From the NCBI RefSeq assembly GCF_041058985.1, contig NZ_JBEHZE010000001.1, forward strand, positions 496,001 to 560,000: a DNA stretch of 64,000 nucleotides, read 5' to 3'. Source of the DNA: Hyphococcus lacteus. GTDB lineage: Bacteria; Pseudomonadota; Alphaproteobacteria; Caulobacterales; Parvularculaceae. A program made the position numbers and the translations under genes. Within the stretch, counting starts at the first letter, position 1, and each line of letters opens with the position of its first letter. This document shows positions 41,299 through 50,050 of this stretch, in pieces. The notes beneath the pieces were generated by a model. That model was not told where the DNA came from. It saw only the letters and a list, made by a program, of their open reading frames with translations, and did no database searches.

Positions 41299-42627
41299 TT
41301 AAGGCAATAATGGCGACCAAGCAGGGTCAGAAGCGTCGCCAGGCGTACGAATCCGGCGAAGATTTCTACCCGTCAAATCCACCGACCATAACGAAGTTTC
41401 ACTACCTGTTCCGTCGCGACGAGGCCGCGTTTCCCGATAAAACAGCAAAACCCGGCCATTTGGCGACCAAGTTGGGCCTTCATCCAAATAGCTTTCTGTC
41501 AAAAGACGCTCGCCGGTGCCATCAGGGCGAATCACACCGATGTAGAAGCGACCGCCATACATCCGCGTAAACGCGATAAGATCGCCGCGCGGACTCCAGA
41601 CCGGTGTCTGGTATCGCCCATCGCCAAAGGTGATACGCTTTTGGCCTGTGCCATCCGCATTCATCACATAAATCTGCTGGGAACCACCACGATCTGACGT
41701 AAAGGCAATCCGGCCACCATCCGGCGACATTGTGGGCGAGGTGTCGATCGATGAATCATCGGTCAGTCGCGTCAGGCGTCGGGTCGACAAATCCATCTTG
41801 AATACATCTGAATTCCCGCCGCGTTCCATCGACATTAGAACCTGTCGCCCATCAGGCGAAAAGCGTGGCGCAAAGGTCATGCCGCGGAACGTACCAAGCT
41901 GTTCCTGCTCGCCCGTTTCGATGTTGAACAAATAGACCTGACCCGGACGATTATCGAAAAGCGCCATATAGGTAATTTGCTGCTGAGTCGGCGAAAAACG
42001 CGGTGTGAGGACCTGATAGCCAAGGCCGTCAGTCAACGGGATCGGGTTTGCCCCGTCCTGATCCATAATCATCAGGCGCTTAACGCGTTTATCTTTTGGG
42101 CCTGTCTCATGCACGAAAACCAGACGCGTATCGAAATAACCCTCTTCGCCAGTCAGTGTTTTATAGACGAAGTCCGCGACTTTGTGTGCTGCGCGGCGCC
42201 AATTATCAGCTGGCGTTTTAAATGCCACTGCGCCTAATTGTTCGTCTGAATAAATATCCCAAACACGCGTCGAAACCTGGATGCGACCATCGGGCAATTC
42301 TTGCACCTCGCCAACGATCAAGACTTGCGCATTAATAATCCGCCAATCCGCAAACCGTGGCCGCGCATTTACGCTTTCTGGCTTTTCGATATAAGCGCGC
42401 TGATCAATAACCTGAAAAAGGCCCGAGCGATCAAGGTCGCTCATAATCACGCCAGTGATATCGCGCCCCAGCGCAATCGTTTGGTCATCTGTACCCAGAA
42501 AATCTGGTGCCGCGACCGGCATCGGATCAACATTACCTTGGGTAATGTCAATCGTAACCCGGGCAAATGCGGACTGGCCAAAAGCGGTAACCAGAACCGT
42601 CAGGAGAATCGTTAGAATTTTTCTCAT
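41299..42627 (-). CDS. tolB: Tol-Pal system beta-propeller protein TolB
   Basis: A periplasmic protein that binds Pal and TolA and helps outer-membrane constriction. The 442 residues have a signal peptide (about 1-22), an N-terminal alpha/beta domain (about 25-160), and a six-bladed propeller. The blades carry repeated Phe-Ser-Pro-(Asp)-Gly-Arg, Trp-Ser-Pro-Arg/Asn-Gly and Ala-Phe-Thr-Ser-Asp-Arg-Gly-Gly segments. The position after tolA is standard. Confidence 0.97.
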   Translation of the reverse strand: MRKILTILLTVLVTAFGQSAFARVTIDITQGNVDPMPVAAPDFLGTDDQTIALGRDITGVIMSDLDRSGLFQVIDQRAYIEKPESVNARPRFADWRIINAQVLIVGEVQELPDGRIQVSTRVWDIYSDEQLGAVAFKTPADNWRRAAHKVADFVYKTLTGEEGYFDTRLVFVHETGPKDKRVKRLMIMDQDGANPIPLTDGLGYQVLTPRFSPTQQQITYMALFDNRPGQVYLFNIETGEQEQLGTFRGMTFAPRFSPDGRQVLMSMERGGNSDVFKMDLSTRRLTRLTDDSSIDTSPTMSPDGGRIAFTSDRGGSQQIYVMNADGTGQKRITFGDGRYQTPVWSPRGDLIAFTRMYGGRFYIGVIRPDGTGERLLTESYLDEGPTWSPNGRVLLFYRETRPRRDGTGSETSLWSVDLTGRNLRRIRTPGDASDPAWSPLLP

Positions 42628-42668
42628 ATCGCTACTCTCTTTCAGGCCCCCTGAAATTAGGTTTTGTT

Positions 42669-43535
42669 TTATCGTCCGACCATTTGGCTCGGATCGAAAT
42701 TAAATCGGAACTCTTTCCATGTTTCATACCGCTCTTGCGGTAGGAAATCATATGGTGCGCATTTTACAACAGCGCTCGTCGCTTCGCGTTGCGCAACCCG
42801 CCAGAATTGATTGCCCGACAGGTTGATCTGTATCTCGTTGATCACGCGCGGTTGCGATGCCAACGTGCCATCGCGGTTCAGTTCAAAATCAATAACCACC
42901 AAAAGCTTTTCTGGTTCTGGTGCACCGATAATTGTGCTTGCGCTCCAGCAGCGCGCAATCGCTGCGCGCATTTTGGCTTCGTCGCTTGCTGTTAATCGAT
43001 CCCCCGCACCAACCACCGAACGTGCTTTATCGGCGGTTTCCGTAGTTTGCGACGGCGCGTCGGTCGCGCGTTTGGTTTCGGTTTTGCGTTCTTTATCAAT
43101 TAACTGCGACAACGCATCGAGGTCTAGGTCATCATTCTTTGGTTTAGGCTTTACGACCGGCGGTTTTTTCGGCTCTGGCTTAGGTTCCGGTTTTGGTTCT
43201 GGCTTTTTAATCGGCGCTGGTGCCGGCTCTGGCTCTTCTATAACCGGCTCAGGTTCTGGTTCAGCTTTCGCGACGGGCTGCGGTTTTTCTTCAACCGGCT
43301 CAGGTTCTTCAACGACTGGCTCAGGGATGTCGGGTTCCGGTTCCGGCTCTTCGACGGGCTCGGGCGCGGCAGCAGGGACACTGGTTTTCAAATCAAGGTC
43401 TGCTTCACGGATCAATTCAAGCGGAATAAATGGTTCAGGTGCGACGTCCGGCAAATCGATAAATGACGGCGCAATCAATCCCGCCCCAACAAGGGCAAGA
43501 TGGAAAAGTATCGAAGCGAATACGCCAAAACGCAT
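42669..43535 (-). CDS. tolA: TolA-like protein (energy transducer of Tol-Pal)
   Basis: A 288-residue protein with one N-terminal membrane helix (about 5-25). A long Pro/Glu/Lys-rich spacer follows (about 45-135, with many Glu-Pro-Glu-Pro and Lys-Pro-Glu-Pro repeats). The C-terminal TonB/TolA-type domain is at about 190-285 and contains Ile-x-x-Cys-Trp and Val-Val-Lys-Cys-Ala-Pro-Tyr-Asp-Phe-Leu. This is the alphaproteobacterial form; E. coli TolA uses a long helix rather than a Pro-rich linker. The position between tolR and tolB supports the call. A 364-codon open frame on the other strand is a shadow of the repeat. Confidence 0.93.
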   Translation of the reverse strand: MRFGVFASILFHLALVGAGLIAPSFIDLPDVAPEPFIPLELIREADLDLKTSVPAAAPEPVEEPEPEPDIPEPVVEEPEPVEEKPQPVAKAEPEPEPVIEEPEPAPAPIKKPEPKPEPKPEPKKPPVVKPKPKNDDLDLDALSQLIDKERKTETKRATDAPSQTTETADKARSVVGAGDRLTASDEAKMRAAIARCWSASTIIGAPEPEKLLVVIDFELNRDGTLASQPRVINEIQINLSGNQFWRVAQREATSAVVKCAPYDFLPQERYETWKEFRFNFDPSQMVGR

Positions 43536-43572
43536 GAAACCACTGGCCTTCGTTACAAACGAACTTGTCGGA

Positions 43573-44007
43573 TCATTCTGCTTCCGACTCGGTCACCAGA
43601 CCGATACTCCGGAAACCAGCCGCATTAATTCGCCCCATCACCCGAACAACATCTCCATACGCACGGTTTTCATCGCCGCGAATAAAAATCCGTTGGGCAT
43701 AGCCCGCCGTCGCTACGGCTTCGAGATGCGGGACAAGGTTTTCATATTCCACTGCCGTTTCCTGCACATAGATGGTGCCATCCGCAGAAACGGTCACGGT
43801 CAGTGGCTCGCCGCTTTCCTGTATCGGGTTAGCCGCCGTTTCGGGCAAATCCACCGCGACCCCAACCGTCAACAACGGGGCCGCAACCATAAACACGATC
43901 AATAGCACGAGCATCACGTCGACCAATGGCGTGACGTTGATCTCTGCCATTGGCTGGGTTCGGCCGGGCCGATGACGCCCGCCACCTGTGTTTAATTTCA
44001 CAGCCAT
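43573..44007 (-). CDS. tolR: Tol-Pal system protein TolR (ExbD family)
   Basis: An inner-membrane component of the TolQ-TolR proton motor. The 144 residues have one membrane helix (about 25-45) whose start contains the proton-carrying Asp in Pro-Leu-Val-Asp-Val-Met-Leu-Val-Leu-Leu-Ile. A periplasmic ExbD domain with Arg-Gly-Asp-Glu-Asn-Arg-Ala-Tyr-Gly follows. The start overlaps the tolQ stop by one base. Confidence 0.96.
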   Translation of the reverse strand: MAVKLNTGGGRHRPGRTQPMAEINVTPLVDVMLVLLIVFMVAAPLLTVGVAVDLPETAANPIQESGEPLTVTVSADGTIYVQETAVEYENLVPHLEAVATAGYAQRIFIRGDENRAYGDVVRVMGRINAAGFRSIGLVTESEAE

Positions 44008-44717
44008 TAACGCGACCTTTCGTCAAGCTGGCGCGAAAGGATCGCCGAGAACTCATCTGCAAAACCTTGAAGACGTACAGCATAAGAATTCAGCGCAGAT
44101 GAATAACGGTTATACCCAACAACCGCTGGGATCGCCGCAAGAAGACCTAGGGCTGTTGCGAACAAAGCCTCAGCAATACCCGGCGCAACAACAGCAAGGT
44201 TGGTGTCTTTGGTTAGTGCAATCGCTTGGAACGCATTCATGATGCCCCAAACCGTACCGAGCAGACCAACGAACGGTGCAGCAGAGCCAACGGTCGCGAG
44301 AACACCAAGGCTGCTTTCAGCTTTTTCAAGCTCGCGCGATACGGTGACGTTGAGCATTTTGTCGATGCGATCGCGCGCGCTGATTGCCAGCGATTCCGAA
44401 CGGCCTGCGTTTTTTGCTTGGCTCCACTCTTCCATGGCAGCGGCGAATACGCGCGCCATTGGATGATCCTGACGGTCGCCCATCTTGCGATAAAGCTCAT
44501 CAAGGGGTTTCCCCGACCAGAACTGATCCTCGAACTTATTCGACTTCGACTTGATCCGACTAAAGGTCAGCGATTTGTCGATAATCACCGCCCATGACCA
44601 GATAGAGGCGATGACCAGAATCGCCATCACTGTTTTTACGATCGGGTCAGCACGCAGGAACAAACTCCAAAGGCTGAAATCGCCCCCTATTGCGGCCGCT
44701 GCGACTTCTGTTTCCAT
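44007..44717 (-). CDS. tolQ: Tol-Pal system protein TolQ (MotA/ExbB family)
   Basis: A proton-channel subunit of the Tol-Pal system. ATG 44717 gives 236 residues with three membrane helices (about 20-42, 140-162 and 175-200). The MotA/ExbB signature Ala-Pro-Phe-Val-Gly-Leu-Leu-Gly-Thr-Val-Trp-Gly-Ile-Met and the Pro-Gly-Ile-Ala-Glu-Ala-Leu-x-Ala-Thr-Ala motif are intact. It starts the tolQRAB cluster, about 305 bases after ybgC. Confidence 0.97.
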   Translation of the reverse strand: METEVAAAAIGGDFSLWSLFLRADPIVKTVMAILVIASIWSWAVIIDKSLTFSRIKSKSNKFEDQFWSGKPLDELYRKMGDRQDHPMARVFAAAMEEWSQAKNAGRSESLAISARDRIDKMLNVTVSRELEKAESSLGVLATVGSAAPFVGLLGTVWGIMNAFQAIALTKDTNLAVVAPGIAEALFATALGLLAAIPAVVGYNRYSSALNSYAVRLQGFADEFSAILSRQLDERSR

Positions 44718-45022
44718 TGTCTCACATATCCCATGATACCGCCCCCAATGGACGGAACAAAAAACCAAACTTTGCCGTCAGCCCCCCGCAAAATGCGGAA
44801 ATTGGCACAAACGACCCTTATGCGCGTTATCACCCCGCGCGGGGCAATTCCATGGTTAACACTGAACGGCCCTTTGCATAATCCCCTTATGGCTGGAAAT
44901 TGGGCAATTCAGAGGCTTTAGGAAGCCCTCTTGTAGGTGCTTTCCAAAGTTTAATCCCGGTTAATAAAAGGTTTACGGCAAAATCGGCAGATTTTGACGC
45001 GCGCTATTTTTTTTCATGACCT
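44718..45022. other. ybgC-tolQ gap
   Basis: No gene or convincing structured RNA is seen. It may hold a tolQ promoter, but no near-consensus box stands out. Such a long gap in the usually tight ybgC-tolQ pair is mildly unusual. Confidence 0.4.
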
Positions 45023-45436
45023 TCAATCTTTGACCCCAAATTTGGCAGTTAAATCTGCCGGAAGGCGCCGCGGGCGACCACCAAGCGACATGCACGCCGC
45101 CTCGACCTCAGCTTTCGCGAGCAGTTGATCATCGCGCCAAATTTCTTGGGACAACACCATCCGCGCACCTTTGGCACTAACGAACCAGGTCCGGACCTCA
45201 AGCATGTCGTCGATGCGCGCAGGGACTACCCATTCAGTTGTCATCTTGCGCACCGCGAACGCCAATGGTTCTTCGCGCGCCAGCATTTCTGAATGGTGAA
45301 CACCACAAGCCCTTAAAGCTTCGGTACGGCCACGTTCAAAAAATTTGAGATAGGCCGCATGATAGACAACGCCGGAAAAATCAGTGTCTTCGTAATAGAT
45401 ACGAATGGGAAGTGTGTAATAAGTCTGTTCAATCAT
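45023..45436 (-). CDS. ybgC: Tol-Pal-associated acyl-CoA thioesterase
   Basis: A hot-dog-fold thioesterase of 137 residues. The catalytic region reads Tyr-Tyr-Glu-Asp-Thr-Asp-Phe-Ser-Gly-Val-Val-Tyr-His-Ala-Ala-Tyr-Leu near the N-terminus, with the catalytic Asp within it, typical of the 4-hydroxybenzoyl-CoA thioesterase type. YbgC acts on acyl-CoA or acyl-ACP and is found with tol genes across proteobacteria, where it may tie phospholipid supply to the envelope. The start lacks a clear ribosome site. Confidence 0.95.
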   Translation of the reverse strand: MIEQTYYTLPIRIYYEDTDFSGVVYHAAYLKFFERGRTEALRACGVHHSEMLAREEPLAFAVRKMTTEWVVPARIDDMLEVRTWFVSAKGARMVLSQEIWRDDQLLAKAEVEAACMSLGGRPRRLPADLTAKFGVKD

Positions 45437-45553
45437 CGGAGTTCATTAACACGTTTTGGCAATGGATGTGTTGTTGTTCACCGCTCTTTCATCGAATAGG
45501 GCCAATTAGGCCCGAATGAGCAAACGAAAATAAAGGCATCACAGGTTGCGCAA

Positions 45554-46603
45554 ATGAAAGTGATTGGGAATCTCGACTGGCGACATCCTATGGTGCGATT
45601 ACGGATATGGGTTGCTACGCCAATACAAAAACTTCTGGCCGCCGCTGGACGATGGAAACCCGCTCGCAAGACCGAACTTGAATGCGAACAAAAGGACCAG
45701 GTGACGGCAGTGGGGGATCGCGGCCCGCAAATGCGGCTTGCCTATAAAGCCCCGCGCAGTGAATTCATCGACGATACCAATATCGACTACACCCCCGCGG
45801 GGATCGCGCTAAAAAATGGCGTCTGCATCGCGCGCTATTCAATACGTCCGCCATCAACGGTCGAAATTCTAAAATCACGCACTGTGAAAGCCGCCCGGAC
45901 AATCCCGGCAGGCACCATCATCGAGGCTGAAACTCCGTACACCTATGGTGATTGGGTTGGTGATTTTGTGCTGGCGCTTACAACCGCGAAAAACATCACT
46001 GAGCCACTCATATTGCCAAAGGTACTCGCAGACAAAAGCTATGTCATTCGCGACGTCGAAGCGTTGGGAATTTCCTATATTGTTGCCGATGAGGCTATAC
46101 GCATTGAAAAAGCGCGTATTATGCAAAAGCGCGTCCCAAGCTATTATTGGGGCGAAGACCATGTCGCGGCATTTCGTGAAAAGTTTCGAATTACGCCGCC
46201 CGCGCCGATACCGGGGTCTATTCTCTATCTCGGCCGGTTCGATACCCATAGCGAAGCAGCCCAACGCGTCTACCCATCCCAAGAGGTTGCACGCATTGTT
46301 GAATCACTGGGCGGGACGGTCTTTGACACCCGTAACGCATCCCCGGCAAAGTTCGACGAGCTTGCCCCCCACATGGAAACCATAATCGCAGATCAGGGGT
46401 CAGCGCTTTTTGGCGTGATGCATTCCCAAACCAAAAACGTCATCGAACTGACCCAAGATGATTGGTGGCATAGCGCGAACTTGTTTATCGCCAATGGATC
46501 CGGCGTCGAGAACTATGCGGTTGTACATATTTTCAACAAAACCGAAGCTGATTTACGCGCGCGCATCGAAAGGCATTTGCGCGAATTCGGCGTTAAGCCC
46601 TGA
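45554..46603 (+). CDS. GT61-family (DUF563) glycosyltransferase
   Basis: A 349-residue protein whose C-terminal half matches the glycosyltransferase 61 / DUF563 domain. Signs are Tyr-Leu-Gly-Arg-Phe-Asp, Tyr-Pro-Ser-Gln-Glu-Val, Ile-Val-Glu-Ser-Leu-Gly-Gly-Thr-Val-Phe-Asp-Thr, and Ala-Asp-Gln-Gly-Ser-Ala-Leu-Phe-Gly-Val-Met-His. These enzymes add sugars such as xylose in plants and occur in bacterial capsule and exopolysaccharide loci. It is on the opposite strand, inserted between ybgC and ruvB, where there is normally no gene. Its stop is only two bases from the convergent ruvB stop. Base composition is not obviously different. The first 50 residues are basic and weakly conserved, so the start is uncertain. 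Acceptor and donor are unknown. Confidence 0.8.
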   Translation: MKVIGNLDWRHPMVRLRIWVATPIQKLLAAAGRWKPARKTELECEQKDQVTAVGDRGPQMRLAYKAPRSEFIDDTNIDYTPAGIALKNGVCIARYSIRPPSTVEILKSRTVKAARTIPAGTIIEAETPYTYGDWVGDFVLALTTAKNITEPLILPKVLADKSYVIRDVEALGISYIVADEAIRIEKARIMQKRVPSYYWGEDHVAAFREKFRITPPAPIPGSILYLGRFDTHSEAAQRVYPSQEVARIVESLGGTVFDTRNASPAKFDELAPHMETIIADQGSALFGVMHSQTKNVIELTQDDWWHSANLFIANGSGVENYAVVHIFNKTEADLRARIERHLREFGVKP

Positions 46604-46605
46604 AC

Positions 46606-47634
46606 TTAGTCATCCAACGCGGTGCGGTTTGGCGCGACCAGCCCCAAATGAACCCACGCCCCAGCGGATAAAATCCGCCCGCGCGGCGTGCGCTGGATAA
46701 GCCCTTGCTGCAACAAAAATGGCTCTACCACGTCTTCGACGGCATCCCGCGCTTCGGCAAGGGCTGCTGCAATGGTTTCAACCCCAACGGGGCCGCCGCC
46801 AAAATGCTCTGCAATCAAACGAAGGTAACGCCGATCAAGCGGGTCTAGCCCCAGCGTATCAATTTCAAGTCGTTGCAACGCGCGATCGGCCACCGCCGTA
46901 TCAATCACCGAAGCCCCCTCAACCGTTGCCACATCACGGACCCGTCGCATAAGGCGCCCAGCAACGCGCGGTGTTCCGCGTGCGCGGCGGGCAATTTCAT
47001 TTGCACCGTCCACGGACATTTCTGCGTTCAACAGTGCCGCCCCGCGCGCAACAATAGATGCGAGATCTTTTTGAGAATAAAACTCAAGCCGAACCGGAAT
47101 ACCAAACCGATCAAGAAGCGGTTTTGCCAACAGGCCCGAGCGAGTGGTTGCCCCGACCAGTGTGAAGCGCGGAAGGTCAATCCGAACGGATCGCGCCGAT
47201 GGCCCCTCGCCGATAATCAGATCAAGTGCAAAATCCTCCATCGCCGGATACAGCACCTCTTCAACCGCAGGGGAAAGTCGGTGAATTTCATCAATGAAAA
47301 GCACATCACCGGCCTCAAGATTGGTCAATAATGCCGCCAGATCACCAGCCTTGGTGATGGCTGGCCCCGAGGTCGCACGGAACCCCACGCCCAATTCATT
47401 GGCGACGATCTGGGCCAATGTGGTTTTGCCCAAGCCCGGCGGGCCATGAAACAGAACGTGGTCCAGCGCCTCGCCCCGGGCCTTCGCCGCTTGGACAAAA
47501 ATCCGGAGATTATCCTTGGCGCTAGGCTGACCAACAAAATCTGCCAGCATTTTTGGCCGCAACGCTGCATCAAGATCATCCGGCTTTGTGTCGCCGTCGA
47601 TCAGCCGGTCTTCGTTATATGCAGGCTCAGCCAT
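46606..47634 (-). CDS. ruvB: Holliday junction branch-migration helicase RuvB
   Basis: The AAA+ motor of RuvAB. Its 342 residues have the Walker A motif Gly-Pro-Pro-Gly-Leu-Gly-Lys-Thr-Thr-Leu-Ala at about 59-69, Walker B Asp-Glu-Ile-His-Arg-Leu, and the sensor Gly-Ala-Thr-Thr-Arg. The C-terminal winged helix ends with Thr-Pro-Arg-Gly-Arg. It forms ruvC-ruvA-ruvB with upstream genes. Confidence 0.98.
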   Translation of the reverse strand: MAEPAYNEDRLIDGDTKPDDLDAALRPKMLADFVGQPSAKDNLRIFVQAAKARGEALDHVLFHGPPGLGKTTLAQIVANELGVGFRATSGPAITKAGDLAALLTNLEAGDVLFIDEIHRLSPAVEEVLYPAMEDFALDLIIGEGPSARSVRIDLPRFTLVGATTRSGLLAKPLLDRFGIPVRLEFYSQKDLASIVARGAALLNAEMSVDGANEIARRARGTPRVAGRLMRRVRDVATVEGASVIDTAVADRALQRLEIDTLGLDPLDRRYLRLIAEHFGGGPVGVETIAAALAEARDAVEDVVEPFLLQQGLIQRTPRGRILSAGAWVHLGLVAPNRTALDD

Positions 47635-47657
47635 GAAATTATCCGATTACTTTACAC

Positions 47658-48287
47658 TCACGCAGCCAGTTCTTTTAGCGCCGCTTTGATCAACACCTCA
47701 ACACCGGGGCTATCTAGCCCCTCGGATGCGCGGGCCACCGCCCGGCGGGCGTCGATACCATCATAACCGAGATGCGAAAGCGCAGAGACCGCATCGGCAC
47801 GCGCGCTTGCTGTTTGATCTGTAGACGCATCATCGGCAACCTTGCGCCGGGCCGCGAGAGTCAATACTTCGCCGGTCGCTCCGGCTAACGCACCGACTTT
47901 TGACTGCAACTCAGTAACAATCCGCTGCGCAAGCTTCTTTCCTACGCCGTGGGCCCGACATACTGCCGTCAGATCTTCAGCCGCGATAGCATCATAAAGA
48001 TCAGTCGGTGTTAGTACCTGCAAGATACCGAGCGCGTGTTTCGCGCCAACCCCCTGTACCGTTTGCAATATCCGAAAAGCGCCACGCTCACTTTCCGTCG
48101 GAAAACCAACAAGCCGGATTAAGTCTTCGCGCACCAAAGTTTCGATAGAAAGCGTCACGTCTTCGCCCAAGGGAAGCCCCTGAAGGACGCGAGCGGCCGC
48201 AAAAATTTCATAACCGACACCACCAACATCGATGATCGCCGTATCGTCGCTAACGGAAACAACAGTGCCTTTTAACCTGCCAATCAT
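47658..48287 (-). CDS. ruvA: Holliday junction branch-migration protein RuvA
   Basis: Binds four-way DNA junctions as tetramers and loads RuvB. The 209 residues begin Met-Ile-Gly-Arg-Leu-Lys-Gly and include the two helix-hairpin-helix motifs (Val-Gly-Ala-Lys-x-Ala-Leu and Gly-Val-Gly-Lys-Lys-Leu-Ala-Gln-Arg-Ile). Domain III (about 155-209) contacts RuvB. The start overlaps the end of ruvC by four bases. Confidence 0.97.
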   Translation of the reverse strand: MIGRLKGTVVSVSDDTAIIDVGGVGYEIFAAARVLQGLPLGEDVTLSIETLVREDLIRLVGFPTESERGAFRILQTVQGVGAKHALGILQVLTPTDLYDAIAAEDLTAVCRAHGVGKKLAQRIVTELQSKVGALAGATGEVLTLAARRKVADDASTDQTASARADAVSALSHLGYDGIDARRAVARASEGLDSPGVEVLIKAALKELAA

Positions 48288-48796
48288 GATGCTTTTTGCC
48301 TTTTGATCATTAAATTATGCCCCGCATGGTGCGCATGACAGATCGCAACGGCCAGCGCATCGGCCTCGTCACTTTTAATCTCACCACATTTTGGCAACAG
48401 CACTCTAATCATGGACTGAACCTGTTTTTTATCCGCGTGACCGCGACCCACCACAGATTTCTTGACCGAATTCGCTGCATATTCGGCCACGGATAAACCG
48501 GCCATCGCCGGTGCTAACAATGCCACCCCGCGCGCCTGCCCAAGCACCAATGCATCACGCGGGTTTGCATTGACGAATGTCTCTTCTACGGCGGACTGGT
48601 TTGGCTTGTGCTCACCAAGCAATGCGGTCAGCCCGTCAAAAATTTGCACAAGCTTCTGCGCTGGTTTTGCGCCACGTTTGGTGCGGATAACGCCCGATGC
48701 CACATAAGAAAGCCTCGTTCCCGCGCAATCAATAACGCCCCAACCGGTAGCGACGGAACCGGGATCAATTCCCAAAATACGAATCACTGCGCTCAT
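48284..48796 (-). CDS. ruvC: Crossover junction endodeoxyribonuclease RuvC
   Basis: Resolves Holliday junctions by paired cuts. The 170 residues carry an RNase H-like active site: Gly-Ile-Asp-Pro-Gly at 8-12 (first Asp), Glu in Val-Glu-Glu-Thr-Phe-Val-Asn at about 70, and Asp in Glu-Ala-Asp-Ala-Leu-Ala-Val-Ala near 145. It is the first gene of the ruvCAB unit, with AAGGTC upstream of the ATG. Confidence 0.97.
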   Translation of the reverse strand: MSAVIRILGIDPGSVATGWGVIDCAGTRLSYVASGVIRTKRGAKPAQKLVQIFDGLTALLGEHKPNQSAVEETFVNANPRDALVLGQARGVALLAPAMAGLSVAEYAANSVKKSVVGRGHADKKQVQSMIRVLLPKCGEIKSDEADALAVAICHAHHAGHNLMIKRQKAS

Positions 48797-48843
48797 GGCG
48801 CGACCTTAGAGCAATTTGGAACAAAAGGGGAATAGCGAGCGGA

Positions 48844-49848
48844 TCAGTTTCTGTTGGTTGCCTGCCGGTTCTTGGGCAATTCTTTCAACAGGCTCTTTTT
48901 AAGCGCGTTTACCTGGCGTCGAAACTCAGGATCAAGCAGTGATTTGTCAGCAAGAATGACATCAAGTTGTGCAATGGCACCTGCGATGTCTTGTGGGCGA
49001 CCATCGCTTTCAGCCAAAGACACGGCATACAAAAACCGTCCCTGCGGATCGCCTGCAGCGGCGGCGCGCTCGAACCAATCAACGGGCAACTCATCAGTTT
49101 CGCTACTTTCGTGCAGCAAAAGCCCCAAACCGACCATCGCCGGCGCAAACCCCGCCTCGGCCCCAGCGCGCATTTTCTCGGTCGAGGCTTTAAGGTCCGG
49201 CGGGCCGATACGGCCCGACTGATACAAGAGTCCCAGATTGTAATTTGCCACCGGGTCGCCATTCGCGGCAGCCCGTTCAAACCATTCGGCTGCTTTGCGT
49301 ATGTTTTGTGCGACGCCATCACCCGACAAATACGCAATCGCGAGGTTCCGTTGGGCAATCGGCTCACCGGCTATTGCTGCGTCTTCAAAATAACTAAGGG
49401 CTTTCTGCCGGTCGCGATCAACGCCGTTGCCCTCTGCATACAAAACACCAAGACGTAATTTAGCGAGTGCGTGCTCTTGTTTCGCCGCAAGCAAGTACCA
49501 ACCCGCAGCTGTTTTCGCGCTCTTTTCTATGCCGTCGCCTTCAAGGGCTAGCTCCCCTAAAGCAAACTGCGCATCGGCTTGCCCGCCGCGCGCGGCCATT
49601 ACATAGAGTTCAACAGCACGCTGAAGATTTCGCTTTACGCCAAAGCCGTTCTCAAAAAGATAGCCCATCAGGTGTTGAGCATCGGCGTCACCGTGTTCCA
49701 CCAGAGGCGATAATGTAGCAACCGCGTCTTGATACTCACCGGCGCGAACCTGTGTCATGATCGACGACAAATCTTCACCATCTGCAGCCAAGACAGCAGC
49801 GGGGAACAGACCCAAAAAAGCGGCAAAGAAAAAATGGCGCAACGTCAT
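48844..49848 (-). CDS. Exported Sel1-repeat protein
   Basis: A 334-residue protein with a signal peptide (about 1-21, ending Val-Leu-Ala-Ala). It is made of six or seven Sel1-like helical repeats of about 36 residues, at about 50-300. Repeats show Ala-Gln-x-Leu-Gly-x-Leu-Tyr-x-x-Gly-x-Gly-Val and Ala-x-x-Trp-Phe-Glu-Arg-Ala-Ala. Sel1 proteins act as scaffolds for protein partners in the envelope; some take part in polysaccharide synthesis or signalling. No enzymatic domain is seen. It follows 30 or so bases after the small membrane gene downstream of thiE and may share that transcript. Confidence 0.87.
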   Translation of the reverse strand: MTLRHFFFAAFLGLFPAAVLAADGEDLSSIMTQVRAGEYQDAVATLSPLVEHGDADAQHLMGYLFENGFGVKRNLQRAVELYVMAARGGQADAQFALGELALEGDGIEKSAKTAAGWYLLAAKQEHALAKLRLGVLYAEGNGVDRDRQKALSYFEDAAIAGEPIAQRNLAIAYLSGDGVAQNIRKAAEWFERAAANGDPVANYNLGLLYQSGRIGPPDLKASTEKMRAGAEAGFAPAMVGLGLLLHESSETDELPVDWFERAAAAGDPQGRFLYAVSLAESDGRPQDIAGAIAQLDVILADKSLLDPEFRRQVNALKKSLLKELPKNRQATNRN

Positions 49849-49881
49849 GCGCCAAAGGATAAGGTGTTTCGACCGGTACGC

Positions 49882-50013
49882 CTAGCGGTCTGTTGCGACC
49901 TCGGCCACGACCGTCGCTTGAGACACGTTCATGCCTTCAGCAAACGAAAGTGCGAAGCACGTTGCCACGATTGCAACACCACAAAGAACTGTAACCCATT
50001 CTGGCTTAATCAT
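49882..50013 (-). CDS. Small single-helix membrane protein
   Basis: ATG 50013 with AAGGA eight bases upstream gives 43 residues. The N-terminus is short and polar, one hydrophobic helix covers about 7-27, and a small soluble tail ends Glu-Val-Ala-Thr-Asp-Arg. An in-frame ATG at 50022 is the alternative start. It lies between thiE and the Sel1-repeat gene on the same strand. I do not recognise it, and chance coding cannot be excluded. Confidence 0.5.
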   Translation of the reverse strand: MIKPEWVTVLCGVAIVATCFALSFAEGMNVSQATVVAEVATDR

Positions 50014-50050
50014 AACGCTCATCCTTGTTGAGCCTATGACTTTGCAAGGG

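Noticed and set aside
42811..43905. A 364-codon Gly/Ser-rich open frame on the plus strand
   Set aside because: It is the antisense reading of the Pro/Glu repeat of tolA and of tolR; low complexity explains the lack of stops.
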